In this document: positions 32,844-41,545 of the stretch, piece by piece
How the letters are laid out: every line of letters starts with the position of its first letter
Position numbering within the stretch: position 1 is the first letter of the stretch
Source: Xanthomonas arboricola
Lineage (GTDB): Bacteria > Pseudomonadota > Gammaproteobacteria > Xanthomonadales > Xanthomonadaceae
Direction: 5' to 3'
Length of the DNA stretch: 64,000 nt
Assembly (NCBI RefSeq): GCF_002940665.1
Contig: NZ_MIGY01000002.1
Span: 620,001 to 684,000, forward strand
Notes under the pieces: model-generated
What the model was told of the DNA's origin: nothing
Seen by the model: the letters and a program-made list of their open reading frames with translations, nothing else
The model's database searches: none
Program-made: the position numbers and the translations under genes

Positions 32844-33865
32844 CCTAGGCCCCTTGCCTTCAGCTGCGCATCCAGGCGCGGATAGACGCGGCGCGCATTG
32901 CCGGAGAACACCTTCTGCTTGTCCGCATCGGAAATGGACAGCGCGTCGATGTAGCGCTTGGTGTCGTCAAAATACTGCCCGGTCTGCGGGTCGATCCCGC
33001 GCACCGCGCCGACCATCTCCGATCCGAACAAGATGTTGTCCACGTCGATCACCTCGAACAGCAGGTCGATGCCCGGCTGATGGTAGACGCATGTATCGAA
33101 GAACACGTTCTTCATCACGTGCTCGGCCAGCGGCGGCTTGCCCAGCATGTCGGCCAACCCGCGGAATCTGCCCCAGTGATACGGCACCGCGCCGCCCCCG
33201 TGCGGGATGATGAATCGCAACTGCGGGAAATTCTTGAACAGATCGCCCTGCAGGAACTGCATGAACGCGGTGGTGTCGGCATTGAGGTAGTGCGCGCCGG
33301 TAGCGTGGAAGTTGTGATTGCAGCTGCCCGAGACATGCACCATCGCCGGCACGTCCAGTTCGACCATCTTCTCGAAGAACGGATACCAAGCCTTATCGGT
33401 CAGCGGCACGCCGGTCCAGTGGCCGCCGGATGGATCGGGGTTGAGGTTGCAGCCGACGAAGCCGAGTTCGTTGACGCTGCGCTCCAACTCGGCGATCGAA
33501 TGGTCGATCGGCACGCCCGGCGACTGCGGCAGCTGGCACACACCGATGAAGGTCTCCGGATACAGACCGACCACCCGTGCGACCAGGTCGTTGCAGTGGC
33601 GCGTCCATGCCTGGCTCACCGCTTCGTCGCCGACGTGATGCGCCATCGTGCTGGCGCGCGGCGAGAAGATCGTCATATCCGCGCCGCGTTCGCGCAGCAG
33701 CCGCAACTGGTTCTGCTCGACGCTCTCACGCAGCTCGTCGTCGGAGATGTCCGGGTACTTCGCCGCAGGCAGCGAAGGATTCTTGAAGTGCGCCACTTGC
33801 GCCTTGCGGAAAGCGTCGTGGCCGGCGGGCGCGGTGGTGTAGTGGCCGTGGCAGTCAATGATCAT
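32840..33865 (-). CDS. ligJ: 4-oxalomesaconate hydratase (LigJ-type amidohydrolase)
   Basis: This hydratase adds water to 4-oxalomesaconate, giving 4-carboxy-4-hydroxy-2-oxoadipate (CHA). The 341-aa protein starts MIIDCHGHYTTAPAGHDAFR with the HxH metal motif. It also has FIIPHGGGAVPYHWGRFRGL and FDTCVYHQPGIDLLFEVI, then NILFGSEM, which distinguish the LigJ/amidohydrolase type from the unrelated GalB type. It catalyses the step between LigI and the CHA aldolase. Confidence 0.9.
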   Translation of the reverse strand: MIIDCHGHYTTAPAGHDAFRKAQVAHFKNPSLPAAKYPDISDDELRESVEQNQLRLLRERGADMTIFSPRASTMAHHVGDEAVSQAWTRHCNDLVARVVGLYPETFIGVCQLPQSPGVPIDHSIAELERSVNELGFVGCNLNPDPSGGHWTGVPLTDKAWYPFFEKMVELDVPAMVHVSGSCNHNFHATGAHYLNADTTAFMQFLQGDLFKNFPQLRFIIPHGGGAVPYHWGRFRGLADMLGKPPLAEHVMKNVFFDTCVYHQPGIDLLFEVIDVDNILFGSEMVGAVRGIDPQTGQYFDDTKRYIDALSISDADKQKVFSGNARRVYPRLDAQLKARGLG

Positions 33866-33899
33866 GGGGGAACCTCGAGACAGAAACGAAAGAACGGTG

Positions 33900-35213
33900 C
33901 TACCAGCCCATCAGATGGGCGACCTGCACGTCCACGCGCAGCCCAACGATCAATGCGTCAGGAATGTCGGTGATGCGGGTGGGTGCATAGATGGGGTCGG
34001 GGTTGATCACATACTGGATATTCGGCAGGACGCGAAGACCCGGGCGAACCTGCCAGCCATAGTTGATCTCGCCGACGATTTCGTCGGCCGACGGCGCCCC
34101 GGTGCCGCCGGCCTTGGCCCGGCGGTCGCGCAAATAGGCGATCTGCTCGTCGTCGAAATGCGTGTTGGAGATGAAAGCGGAAAACGTATCGCGATCGCGG
34201 CCTTCGAACGTGCCGGTCTTCACGAACCCCGTCGCTGCGTGCCATTTGATCGATGCAACATTGCCAGTGTTGACGAAGTAGCGCCCGAACACCGTCAGGT
34301 TGCGCGTGCCCTGCCCGCGCTGCACTGTCTGGTCGCCCATCACGTACCAACCCATGCGCGCGCCGTCCAGCGCGACAGTAGGCTTGCCGGTCAGCGCCGC
34401 GGAGTTGCCATCGGCATCGAAGTAGGGGCTGCGGCCACCGTCGTCATTGCGGTAGAAGCCCAGCTTGTAGCGGCGCGCATAGCGGTCCTTGGCCAGGCTG
34501 GTTTCATAGCCCACCTCGCCCGACACCACGGTACCGGTCCCCTCGTTCCACGAGAAATCCAGGCCATGCTTGTCAGCCAAGTTGAGTGTGTTGTTGTAAT
34601 CGAAGGCGCCGGCCTGCATGTACCAGCGGTCATCCACGTCCCATCGCACCAGGCCGGCCCATGAGGAATTCGGGAACGCGGTGATGCCGATATCCGCGAT
34701 GGGCCCGTAGGTGGTCAGGCACATTACGTTGCTCATGAACACGCAGTTGAGCGGCGAATTGTTGAAGTAGCTGTTCACCGGCGCGCGGCCGGCCGTCAGG
34801 GTCAGGCCGTTGTCGAATTTCTTGCTCAAGGTCAGCCGGGTCAGGCGCGCCCCACCCACCGGGCGCCAGGTCTGCTGTGGGCTGATCGAGTTGCCGATCT
34901 TTTCCCGCGCGAGGTTGTCGCCGTTGAAGTATGCGGCCTGGGTATCCAGCTCGGTACCCTTCCAGCCCCAGAGCTTGTCCAGATCGAAGCGTCCCTGCGT
35001 CATGACCCAGTAGGACGCTTCGGCGCCATGCGCGATGCCACCCACCGGGTTGCCTGCCACGTTGCCGACGAAGTCCAGTGACAGTTGCACGCCATCGGGC
35101 AGTGTGCGTTGTGTGGATGGCGTGGTACTGCCGGTCGGCGACTGCGCCAGTGCGGGTGCTGCGAGGGCCGCGCCGAGCGCGATAACGCAAAGATGGTGAT
35201 GGAAAGTGGACAT
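33900..35213 (-). CDS. OprB-like outer-membrane porin for an aromatic or carboxylate substrate
   Basis: The 437-aa protein has a Sec signal peptide (cleavage after AAPALAQ) and a mature part of alternating beta strands: LSLDFVGNVAGNPVGGIAHG, RLTRLTLSKKFDNGLTLTAGR and the terminal VGLRVDVQVAHLMGW, ending in an aromatic residue as porins do. The pattern is the carbohydrate-selective OprB family. In gallate clusters the equivalent gene (galP) is a porin, so its role here is probably uptake of the pathway substrate. It lies between hydratase and carrier genes. Confidence 0.82.
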   Translation of the reverse strand: MSTFHHHLCVIALGAALAAPALAQSPTGSTTPSTQRTLPDGVQLSLDFVGNVAGNPVGGIAHGAEASYWVMTQGRFDLDKLWGWKGTELDTQAAYFNGDNLAREKIGNSISPQQTWRPVGGARLTRLTLSKKFDNGLTLTAGRAPVNSYFNNSPLNCVFMSNVMCLTTYGPIADIGITAFPNSSWAGLVRWDVDDRWYMQAGAFDYNNTLNLADKHGLDFSWNEGTGTVVSGEVGYETSLAKDRYARRYKLGFYRNDDGGRSPYFDADGNSAALTGKPTVALDGARMGWYVMGDQTVQRGQGTRNLTVFGRYFVNTGNVASIKWHAATGFVKTGTFEGRDRDTFSAFISNTHFDDEQIAYLRDRRAKAGGTGAPSADEIVGEINYGWQVRPGLRVLPNIQYVINPDPIYAPTRITDIPDALIVGLRVDVQVAHLMGW

Positions 35214-35288
35214 GATCCCTCCGAGCCGGCCGCGCCGCGGCCAGGTGATCGTGTGATGGACGTGTGGCGTGGCGCCGCGTGAGTTAGG

Positions 35289-36599
35289 TCAGGCGTCGTT
35301 CGCGGCCAGATGACGCTGGCGCGTGGCCCGATTGCCGATAGTCTGGGCAAGCATGGTCCGATCGAGCTTGCCTTCCCACTTGGCGATGACCACGGTGGCC
35401 AGTGCATTGCCGACCAGGTTCACGAAGGTCAGGCCTTCTGCAAGGATGCGGTGGATCCCGAGGATCAACGCGATGCTGGCCACGGGAATCGTGCCGGTCG
35501 TGGACAGCGTAGCTGCCAGCACCACGAAAGCGGCGCCTGCCACGCCCGCAGCGCCCTTGGAAGTCAACAGCAGCACGCCGATCAGGCCCAGCTCATGCCA
35601 GAAGGTCAGCGGCGTATTGGTAGCCTGGGCCAGAAACACCGCCACAGTGGTCAGGTACAAGCAGGTGCCATCGAGGTTGAACGAGTAGCCGGCGGGAATG
35701 ACGAAGCCAACGACGCTTTCCTCGCAGCCAGCACCCTTCATCTTCTGGATCAAGCGCGGCAGCACAGTCTCAGTAGAAGTGGTGGCGGCGACCACAATGA
35801 TCTCGTCGCGGATGTAATACAGCAGGCGCCACAAGCTCACCCCACACCACCAAGCCACGCTGCCCAGCACCACCACGGTGAACACCGCGCAGACCACGAA
35901 AAACTCCAGGATCAACTCACCCAGCGAAGCCAGTGAGCCAGCGCCGAACTTTCCGACCGTGAAGGCGATGGCGCCGAAGGCCCCAATCGGTGCGAAGTAC
36001 ATGATGTAGCCGACGATCTTGAAAAGCGCCAGCGAGGTGCCTTCGATCACCGTCATCACCGGCTTGCCACGCTCACCGATGGCCGCCAGCGCCACACCGA
36101 ACAACACCGCCACAAACAACACCTGTAGCACGTGTGGCTCGGTCAGCGCGCTGACCAGCGTGGTCGGAATGATGTTCATCAGGTACGCCGTGACCGTTTG
36201 GTCGTGTGCGGTATGCACGTAGCCCTGGATCGAACCGGTGTCGATACTGGCCGGGTCGATGTTCATGCCCACGCCGGGCTGCCACAGGTCCACGCCGATC
36301 AGCCCGATCACCAGCGCCAGGATGGTGATCACCTCGAAGTAGATGATCGACTTCAATGCGACGCGGCCGACGCTCTTCATGTCGTTCATGCCGGCGATGC
36401 CGTGCACGACGGTGACGAAGATGATCGGCCCGATCATCATGCGGATCAGCTGGATGAAGGCATCGCCCAGCGGCTTCATCGCCGCGCCAGCCTCCGGCGC
36501 CAGCCAGCCCAGCACGATGCCGATCAGCGTGCCGGCCAGCACCTGGAACCAGAGTTGCCCCAGCACGCCGAAGCGGCCGGTGTTGCCTGTTGCGGTCAT
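35289..36599 (-). CDS. dctA: DctA-type dicarboxylate:cation symporter
   Basis: The 436-aa inner-membrane protein is of the DAACS family. It shows LIRMMIGPIIFVTVVHGIAG, TSTETVLPRLIQKMKGAGC, PAGYSFNLDGTCLYLTTVAV and the LLLTSKGAAGVAGAAFVVLA re-entrant loop. The ATG at 36599 (MTATGNTGRFG) is well supported by GGGAGGAAG 8 nt upstream, so the longer frame to 36638 is rejected. True DctA imports C4-dicarboxylates; in this cluster the substrate may be a pathway acid such as PDC or oxalomesaconate, which is inference. Confidence 0.87.
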   Translation of the reverse strand: MTATGNTGRFGVLGQLWFQVLAGTLIGIVLGWLAPEAGAAMKPLGDAFIQLIRMMIGPIIFVTVVHGIAGMNDMKSVGRVALKSIIYFEVITILALVIGLIGVDLWQPGVGMNIDPASIDTGSIQGYVHTAHDQTVTAYLMNIIPTTLVSALTEPHVLQVLFVAVLFGVALAAIGERGKPVMTVIEGTSLALFKIVGYIMYFAPIGAFGAIAFTVGKFGAGSLASLGELILEFFVVCAVFTVVVLGSVAWWCGVSLWRLLYYIRDEIIVVAATTSTETVLPRLIQKMKGAGCEESVVGFVIPAGYSFNLDGTCLYLTTVAVFLAQATNTPLTFWHELGLIGVLLLTSKGAAGVAGAAFVVLAATLSTTGTIPVASIALILGIHRILAEGLTFVNLVGNALATVVIAKWEGKLDRTMLAQTIGNRATRQRHLAANDA

Positions 36600-36641
36600 T
36601 GCAGACTTCCTCCCAGAAGTGATTATCCGGACGTGCACGGA

Positions 36642-37697
36642 TCAGCCGTACAGCACGCCATCGAAAAGCTTGCGCGCCGTGCGCAGCAGGCCGGCACTGA
36701 TTACGGTCCCGTCCTGGTCCAGTTCGATCACGCAGTCCATTGCCCCGCTGGGGTGTTCGACGGCAAGCGTCTTGTGCACACCAGCGGGCACCTGCGCCAG
36801 CGTTGCCGCGGCAGACCCCTCCAGCAGGCAGGCGGTGGCCACGCTCACTGCGGCGAGTACGCCGATGGAGGCGTGGCAGCGATGCGGAATGAAGGAGCGC
36901 GTGTTGATCGCACCGCCCTGCAGCGGCGCGGAGACCAGCGTCATCTTGGGTACCGACTTGTCGGTGACATCGCCAAGCCGCATCAATGGGCCGGCCTGCA
37001 GCCGGATGTGCTCAAGACGGGCCTTGAGGGCGGTGTCGGCATCCAGGGTGCCGCGGCCCTCATCGCCACGCAGGTTAAGGTCCTGTGCCCGCAGGATCAC
37101 GCAGGGCATGCCGTTGTCGATCAGCGTCACCTGCAGGCCATCGATCTCATCGACCACGTTGCCCGTGGGCAACAGCGCACCGCAGCTTGACCCTGCGATA
37201 TCGGCGAAGGCCAGGGGCACGGCCGCCGCCGTCCCCGGCACGCCATCGATGCGCGCCTGACCTGCATAGGTGACCTGGCCACCCGCCGTGGCGACCGTCG
37301 CGGTGGCCAGCTTGCCAGTGTTGACCATGAAGATCCGCACGACAGTTTCATCGCCGGTGGCCGGCAGCAGGCCACGCTCAATCGCGAACGGGCCCACGCC
37401 GGCCAGCAGGTTGCCGCAGTTCTGCGCATCGCTGACCAGTGCCTTATCGACGATGACCTGCAGGAACAGGTAGTCCACGTCGGCATCGGCGCGCTGGGAG
37501 CGCGAGACGATGGCCACCTTGGAGGTCAGCGGATCGGCCCCGCCCATCCCGTCGATCTGGCGCGCGTCCGGAGAGCCATAGGCGCGCAGCAGGAAAGCAT
37601 CGCGCGCGTCGCGGTCGGCGGGCAGATCATCTGCGAGAAAGTAACCGCCCTTGGACGTCCCTCCGCGCATCCACATCGCACGCACGCCCTCAGACAT
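36642..37697 (-). CDS. galD: 4-oxalomesaconate tautomerase (GalD-like, PrpF family)
   Basis: GalD converts the keto to the enol form of oxalomesaconate. The 351-aa PrpF/DapF-fold protein opens [20 protein letters not shown], the PrpF-family signature, and has [20 protein letters not shown] with the catalytic Cys, and [21 protein letters not shown] chose the ATG at 37697, which overlaps the aldolase stop by 8 nt; the longer frame is only antisense extension. It gives the tautomer needed by the hydratase. Confidence 0.88.
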   Translation of the reverse strand: MSEGVRAMWMRGGTSKGGYFLADDLPADRDARDAFLLRAYGSPDARQIDGMGGADPLTSKVAIVSRSQRADADVDYLFLQVIVDKALVSDAQNCGNLLAGVGPFAIERGLLPATGDETVVRIFMVNTGKLATATVATAGGQVTYAGQARIDGVPGTAAAVPLAFADIAGSSCGALLPTGNVVDEIDGLQVTLIDNGMPCVILRAQDLNLRGDEGRGTLDADTALKARLEHIRLQAGPLMRLGDVTDKSVPKMTLVSAPLQGGAINTRSFIPHRCHASIGVLAAVSVATACLLEGSAAATLAQVPAGVHKTLAVEHPSGAMDCVIELDQDGTVISAGLLRTARKLFDGVLYG

Positions 37698-38370
37698 AGT
37701 CCAACCCCTTGGCCGCCAGGCGCTCGCGCATCCTGTAAATGTCCAGGCCCAACTCGCCAGCGGCCAGGCGCGCGCGCTTGTCGGCCTCGCGCGCTTCGCG
37801 TGCCTGCGACTCTGCCAGCACCCGTTCGGCCTCGACCCGCTGCACCACGCAGACCCCATCGTCGTCGGCGATCACGACATCGCCCGGGTGGACCAGCGTG
37901 CCCCCGCATACCACCGGCACGTTAACCGAGCCCAAGGTTTCTTTGATGGTGCCCTGTGCATGGATGGCGCGGCTCCACACGGGGAACTGCATCTGCGTCA
38001 AGTCGCGCACGTCGCGCACGCCGCCATCGATCACCAGCCCGCGGCAACCATGCGCCTGGGCCGATGTAGCCAACAAGTCGCCGAAATAGCCATCGGTGCA
38101 TTCGCTGGTCGGCGCCACCACCAGAACGTCGCCCGGCTGCAGTTGCTCGATGGCCACGTGCATCATCCAGTTGTCGCCCGGCGGCACCGATACGGTCACC
38201 GCGGTGCCGGCGATGCGCGCCCCGCTGTAGATCGGCCGCAGCCGCGGATGCATCAGCCCGCTGCGCCCCTGGGCCTCGTGCGCGGTGGCCACGCCGGCCT
38301 GTGACAGGCCCTCCACGGCGGGCCCTGCGGCACGTTCGATCCGGGTCACGACTCTCGTCATTGCATCCAT
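37690..38370 (-). CDS. ligK: 4-carboxy-4-hydroxy-2-oxoadipate aldolase/oxaloacetate decarboxylase (LigK/GalC)
   Basis: This class II aldolase cleaves CHA to pyruvate and oxaloacetate and also decarboxylates oxaloacetate. The 226-aa RraA-fold protein shows [48 protein letters not shown] (the conserved GGxRD block) and [13 protein letters not shown]. It is the first gene of the minus-strand cluster, 94 bp from the divergent LysR gene. Confidence 0.92.
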   Translation of the reverse strand: MDAMTRVVTRIERAAGPAVEGLSQAGVATAHEAQGRSGLMHPRLRPIYSGARIAGTAVTVSVPPGDNWMMHVAIEQLQPGDVLVVAPTSECTDGYFGDLLATSAQAHGCRGLVIDGGVRDVRDLTQMQFPVWSRAIHAQGTIKETLGSVNVPVVCGGTLVHPGDVVIADDDGVCVVQRVEAERVLAESQAREAREADKRARLAAGELGLDIYRMRERLAAKGLDYV

Positions 38371-38464
38371 CCTCCGTTAGCGATGGGCGAGTTTGTTCCG
38401 GCAAGCCGTCCTATCCAATTTCGTTTTGCGACTTATCCATTCAATTTGGTTATAGTTTGTCTCG
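38371..38464. promoter_or_regulatory. Divergent promoter of the PDC/oxalomesaconate cluster and its LysR gene
   Basis: The 94-bp gap holds an AT-rich core around 38412-38460 (ATCCAATTTCGTTTTGCG, then TTCAATTTGGTTATAG) in a GC-rich surround. ATCCAATTT and TTCAATTTGG suggest repeated half-sites for the LysR protein; the assignment is inference. Confidence 0.45.
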
Positions 38465-39718
38465 ATGGAGGCCATTCCCGAGTTCAACCTGCGGCATCTA
38501 GCGGCCGTGCCGACGATTCATCGTCGCGGGAGCATTGCGGCCGCGCTGGACGAGGTGAACCTGTCGCAGCCGGCGCTGACCCAGGCTTTGGCGCGGCTGG
38601 AACGGTTGGTCGATCAGCCGTTGTTCGACCGCCACCCCGGCGGCATGGTCGCCACCCCGGCGGGCCAGCTGCTGGTGGCGCGCATCGAGCGCGCCCTGGC
38701 ATACCTGGCGCAAGGCGTGCAACGCGCGCGACGCCTGGCGCGCCTGCCGGGCCTGCCCGCGGTCGAGCGCCGCGTCACGCTGCCGCAGCTGCGTGCGCTG
38801 ATCGCAGTGGAAGCGGCAGGCAGTTATTCCCTGGCTGCCGTGCGCAGCGGCGTGTCGCAGCCTGCGGTCTATCGCGCCGTGCAGGAACTATCCACGCTGA
38901 TCGGCGTCACCCTGTTCAACCGCCAGGGCAAGACCGTGCAGCCCACGCTGGCCGCCACACGCTTACTGCGCTTCGTGCGCCTGGCGCTGGCCGAACTGTC
39001 GGCGGCGATGGATGAGCTGCATGCGCTACGCGCGCAGGGCGCCGGCCGCATCGCCGTGGGCACCTTGCCGCTGGCGCGTGCGGTGCTGCTGCCCCAGGTA
39101 TTGGCCCGGTTCGCGCGGGCGTTTCCGGCGGCTTCGGTCAATGTCGCGGAAGGATCCTACGCCGAACTGCTGGCTCACCTGCGCGAGGGCAGCCTGGATG
39201 TGCTGATCGGCGCGACCCGTCACCCGCCGCCGGTGACCGACATCGTGCAAGAGATGCTGTTCGACGACGAACCGGTGCTGGTGGCGCGATGCGGGCATCC
39301 ACTGGTGCAGGCCGAATGTTCCATCGATGCGCTACTGACCTATCCATGGGTTATGCCCGCACGCGGCGCGCCGATGCGCGAGCGTTGGGAGCGCATGTTC
39401 AACCAGCATGGATACTCCCCGCCGCCGCTGCGCGTCGAGTCGGGCTCGGTCCTGGTCATGCGCGGGCTGCTGCTCGAGGACGACTGGCTGACGATGATGT
39501 CGCGCGACCAGTTCCTGTTCGAGCAACGCGCCGGCCTGCTGCGCGAGCTTCCCTTTCACGTCGCCGGTGGGCGTCGTCAGATCGGCCTGACGATGCGCTC
39601 GGACTGGCACCCGACCACGGTGCAGCGCGCCTTCGTGGAGAACTTCCGCCAGGCCTGCGCGCAGCGACGAGATGGAGTCCCGGCCTGGCCGTTCCGCCAC
39701 TTAGGTATAGCTAACTGA
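38465..39718 (+). CDS. LysR-type regulator with two N-terminal HTH domains (GalR-like)
   Basis: The protein is 417 aa, about 110 longer than usual LysR proteins. Two complete LysR-type winged helices are present: residues 8-75 (FNLRHLAAVPTIHRRGSIAA, LSQPALTQALARLERLVDQP) and 103-170 (VTLPQLRALIAVEAAGSYSL, VSQPAVYRAVQELSTLIGVT). A normal substrate-binding domain follows (from about 190, GRIAVGTLPLARAVLLPQVL). It is divergent from the aldolase gene and probably activates the cluster in response to a pathway acid. Confidence 0.86.
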   Translation: MEAIPEFNLRHLAAVPTIHRRGSIAAALDEVNLSQPALTQALARLERLVDQPLFDRHPGGMVATPAGQLLVARIERALAYLAQGVQRARRLARLPGLPAVERRVTLPQLRALIAVEAAGSYSLAAVRSGVSQPAVYRAVQELSTLIGVTLFNRQGKTVQPTLAATRLLRFVRLALAELSAAMDELHALRAQGAGRIAVGTLPLARAVLLPQVLARFARAFPAASVNVAEGSYAELLAHLREGSLDVLIGATRHPPPVTDIVQEMLFDDEPVLVARCGHPLVQAECSIDALLTYPWVMPARGAPMRERWERMFNQHGYSPPPLRVESGSVLVMRGLLLEDDWLTMMSRDQFLFEQRAGLLRELPFHVAGGRRQIGLTMRSDWHPTTVQRAFVENFRQACAQRRDGVPAWPFRHLGIAN

Positions 39719-39961
39719 CAGACGCCGCGTCAGGACTCAAAGCAGCTTCATCCTTTCGCTATTGACCAAAAGCGAGCGTCTGCTTTGGATCGGAAGCTGC
39801 CATGCTCCTTACCCCCGATAGGCCTTCGTGATCTTCTGCGTTATTGACGAGTCAACCCCCTTTCTCGGTTACCTCCATGGAGTGCGCCCTTAGGTAAATT
39901 CCCCGATCGGATGTGGGTATCAGATCTGCTCGGTTAGCTGCACGCGCTACATGACAATCCA

Positions 39962-40366
39962 CTACGCCAAGGCAAAAGGCAGGCCACCACTTTGACTCAC
40001 TGCCTTGAGTGCCAGTTGCTTGCCCATGCTCAACTCATCATTGCTCATGGTCGCCATGAGATACAGCCCAAGGTGTTGAAACGCCTCTGCCACAAATGGC
40101 CGATCTTGGCCTTGCCGCGCCACCCCGCTCATTGCCTTGTCCAGCGACAGACGAGAAGTACTGGCGGTAGCCCGGAAGTAATCCTTCAAAGAATTTCTAG
40201 TTGCCACAGAGCCTTCTACAGCAAGAACGAGTCCGGGATTCATCTTGCTGGAGTTGTTCGCCGCCCTAATCGGTGGCTGGGTACGGCAAGAGCAGCGCGG
40301 CAGCGACGCGCCCCCCCACCCACGAAGAAAGATAGCGCCATCTACCGCAAGGAAGTTAGTTGGCAC
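39962..40366 (-). CDS. Hypothetical protein or gene fragment (up to 134 aa)
   Basis: The frame opens at GTG 40366. The C-terminal two thirds look protein-like (SLKDYFRATASTSRLSLDKA, FVAEAFQHLGLYLMATMSND, ELSMGKQLALKAVSQSGG), while the N-terminal part crosses a poly-G run and reads like noise. A different frame opening MALSFFV just upstream of the run suggests a frameshift there. I do not recognise the family. Confidence 0.3.
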   Translation of the reverse strand: MPTNFLAVDGAIFLRGWGGASLPRCSCRTQPPIRAANNSSKMNPGLVLAVEGSVATRNSLKDYFRATASTSRLSLDKAMSGVARQGQDRPFVAEAFQHLGLYLMATMSNDELSMGKQLALKAVSQSGGLPFALA

Positions 40367-40492
40367 TTCCTGAACTTGTGGAGTGATTGCTGATTCTTCG
40401 TTGAGCGTGGGGCGAATTTTTGGCTGAGATTGCCGCCCTCAACTTGCCGCCTTGGGATAAATATTTCTTCACCATCAAGCACCTACAAACGG

Positions 40493-40751
40493 GCGATTTC
40501 AGGTCGTCGGGCATGTGTCAGTTTTCTCGATTCGTGTCCCATTGCTTTCGCTTGGGCTGCCGTAAGATCGTTCAACTTGACCAGTTGTGGCTCAAGTGCA
40601 TCCGCGCTTGCCTGCTGAAATCGTGATCTTGGCAAAGCGCGGAAACATTGCCCTGTCTGCAGGCATTATTCGCCGCCTCTTGCGCATCTCCGAAATCGAG
40701 GCGTTCGAGGTCAGGCGACGTTTCAAGCGGATAAATCTCGACGGTCGGCAC
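40493..40751 (-). pseudogene. Frameshifted gene remnant
   Basis: On the minus strand VPTVEIYPLETSPDLERLDF and GDAQEAANNACRQGNVSALC read in one frame up to about 40620. The coding signal then continues one frame over as QQASADALEPQLVKLNDLTA and AQAKAMGHESRKL to a TAG at 40493-40495. A one-base indel near 40615-40622 explains this. The product is unrecognised. Confidence 0.35.
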
Positions 40752-40771
40752 GTACCATCGTCCTGGCGAAC

Positions 40772-41545
40772 TCAGGGCGTGCGCATCGACCAGTCGACGG
40801 CCGCATCGAACAGCGCGAGTCCGTCCGGACTCAGATTCGAAAAGGTGTCGTTGTCCAGGAACAGCGCCACACGGCGCGCGGGCGCGACGAAGTCGTAATC
40901 CATCGTGGCGCCCTTCTCGTAGCCGAAGACCACCGCCTTGTCGGGTTCCCCCGGTAGCGTTGCGATCACGCTGGCGGCCCTGGCAGGTACGCCCCAACCC
41001 ATCATCACGTCGCGCGGATAGACATAGGTCTTGCCATTCCGCAGGCCACCTGCAAGCGGATGCGGTGCATTGATGATGCGGATGTAGTGCTCTTTCTCCA
41101 CCTCACCGTAGTCCACGCCCTTCCGTCGTCCGGTCAGGCGCAGCGAATCCATCAGATCGTTCTCCCAGGTCAGCAGCGGCACCGCGACGTTTCTGAAGCC
41201 GGTGTCGGCCATCTCGCGAGACTGCACCACCGAGGACAGCACCACCAGATCGAAGCCCTGCGCCTTGGAAGGGTCGACGGTCTGATCGAAGAAACTCACC
41301 TTGCAGCCAAGCCGCTGCAGATGGGTGGCAACGGTTCTGTCGGCGCTCAGACCGTGTTGCTGGACGTCGCGCTGGCGCTCGGTGGCGCCTGGTACCTCGT
41401 CCAGACGCGTCACATAGAACACGCGTTTGCCAGCCAGGTTCGGACTTGCCGCCTGGACCACTACTGACTGGCTGCAAAGACCCACCAGCACCATCGATAC
41501 CGCGATGGATTTCATGCGCACTCGCATCGAGACAGCCTCTCGCAT
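40772..41545 (-). CDS. Periplasmic protein coupled to the siderophore receptor
   Basis: The 257-aa protein has a Sec signal peptide (SIAVSMVLVGLCSQSVVVQA). The mature part begins KRVFYVTRLDEVPGATERQR and has a Rossmann-like pattern (GFDLVVLSSVVQS, VAVPLLTWENDL, ALFLDNDTFSNL), reminiscent of ThuA/GATase-like folds, although no catalytic triad is clear. Its start shares one base with the stop of the receptor gene (TGATG), so the two are made together. A role in handling the imported iron complex is inference. Confidence 0.66.
   Translation of the reverse strand: MREAVSMRVRMKSIAVSMVLVGLCSQSVVVQAASPNLAGKRVFYVTRLDEVPGATERQRDVQQHGLSADRTVATHLQRLGCKVSFFDQTVDPSKAQGFDLVVLSSVVQSREMADTGFRNVAVPLLTWENDLMDSLRLTGRRKGVDYGEVEKEHYIRIINAPHPLAGGLRNGKTYVYPRDVMMGWGVPARAASVIATLPGEPDKAVVFGYEKGATMDYDFVAPARRVALFLDNDTFSNLSPDGLALFDAAVDWSMRTP

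Larger units (their letters stand above)
39719..40771. other. Low-coding region with fragmentary minus-strand frames
   Basis: This 1-kb gap has lower GC than its neighbours. Apart from the two fragments listed separately (39962-40366 and 40493-40751) I see no gene. A 7-C run near 40310 and AT-rich patches point to decay of an older gene or insertion. Confidence 0.4.

Noticed and set aside
36132..37190. 352-aa plus-strand frame opposite dctA and galD
   Set aside because: Gln/His/Asp-rich antisense composition; real genes on the other strand are unambiguous.
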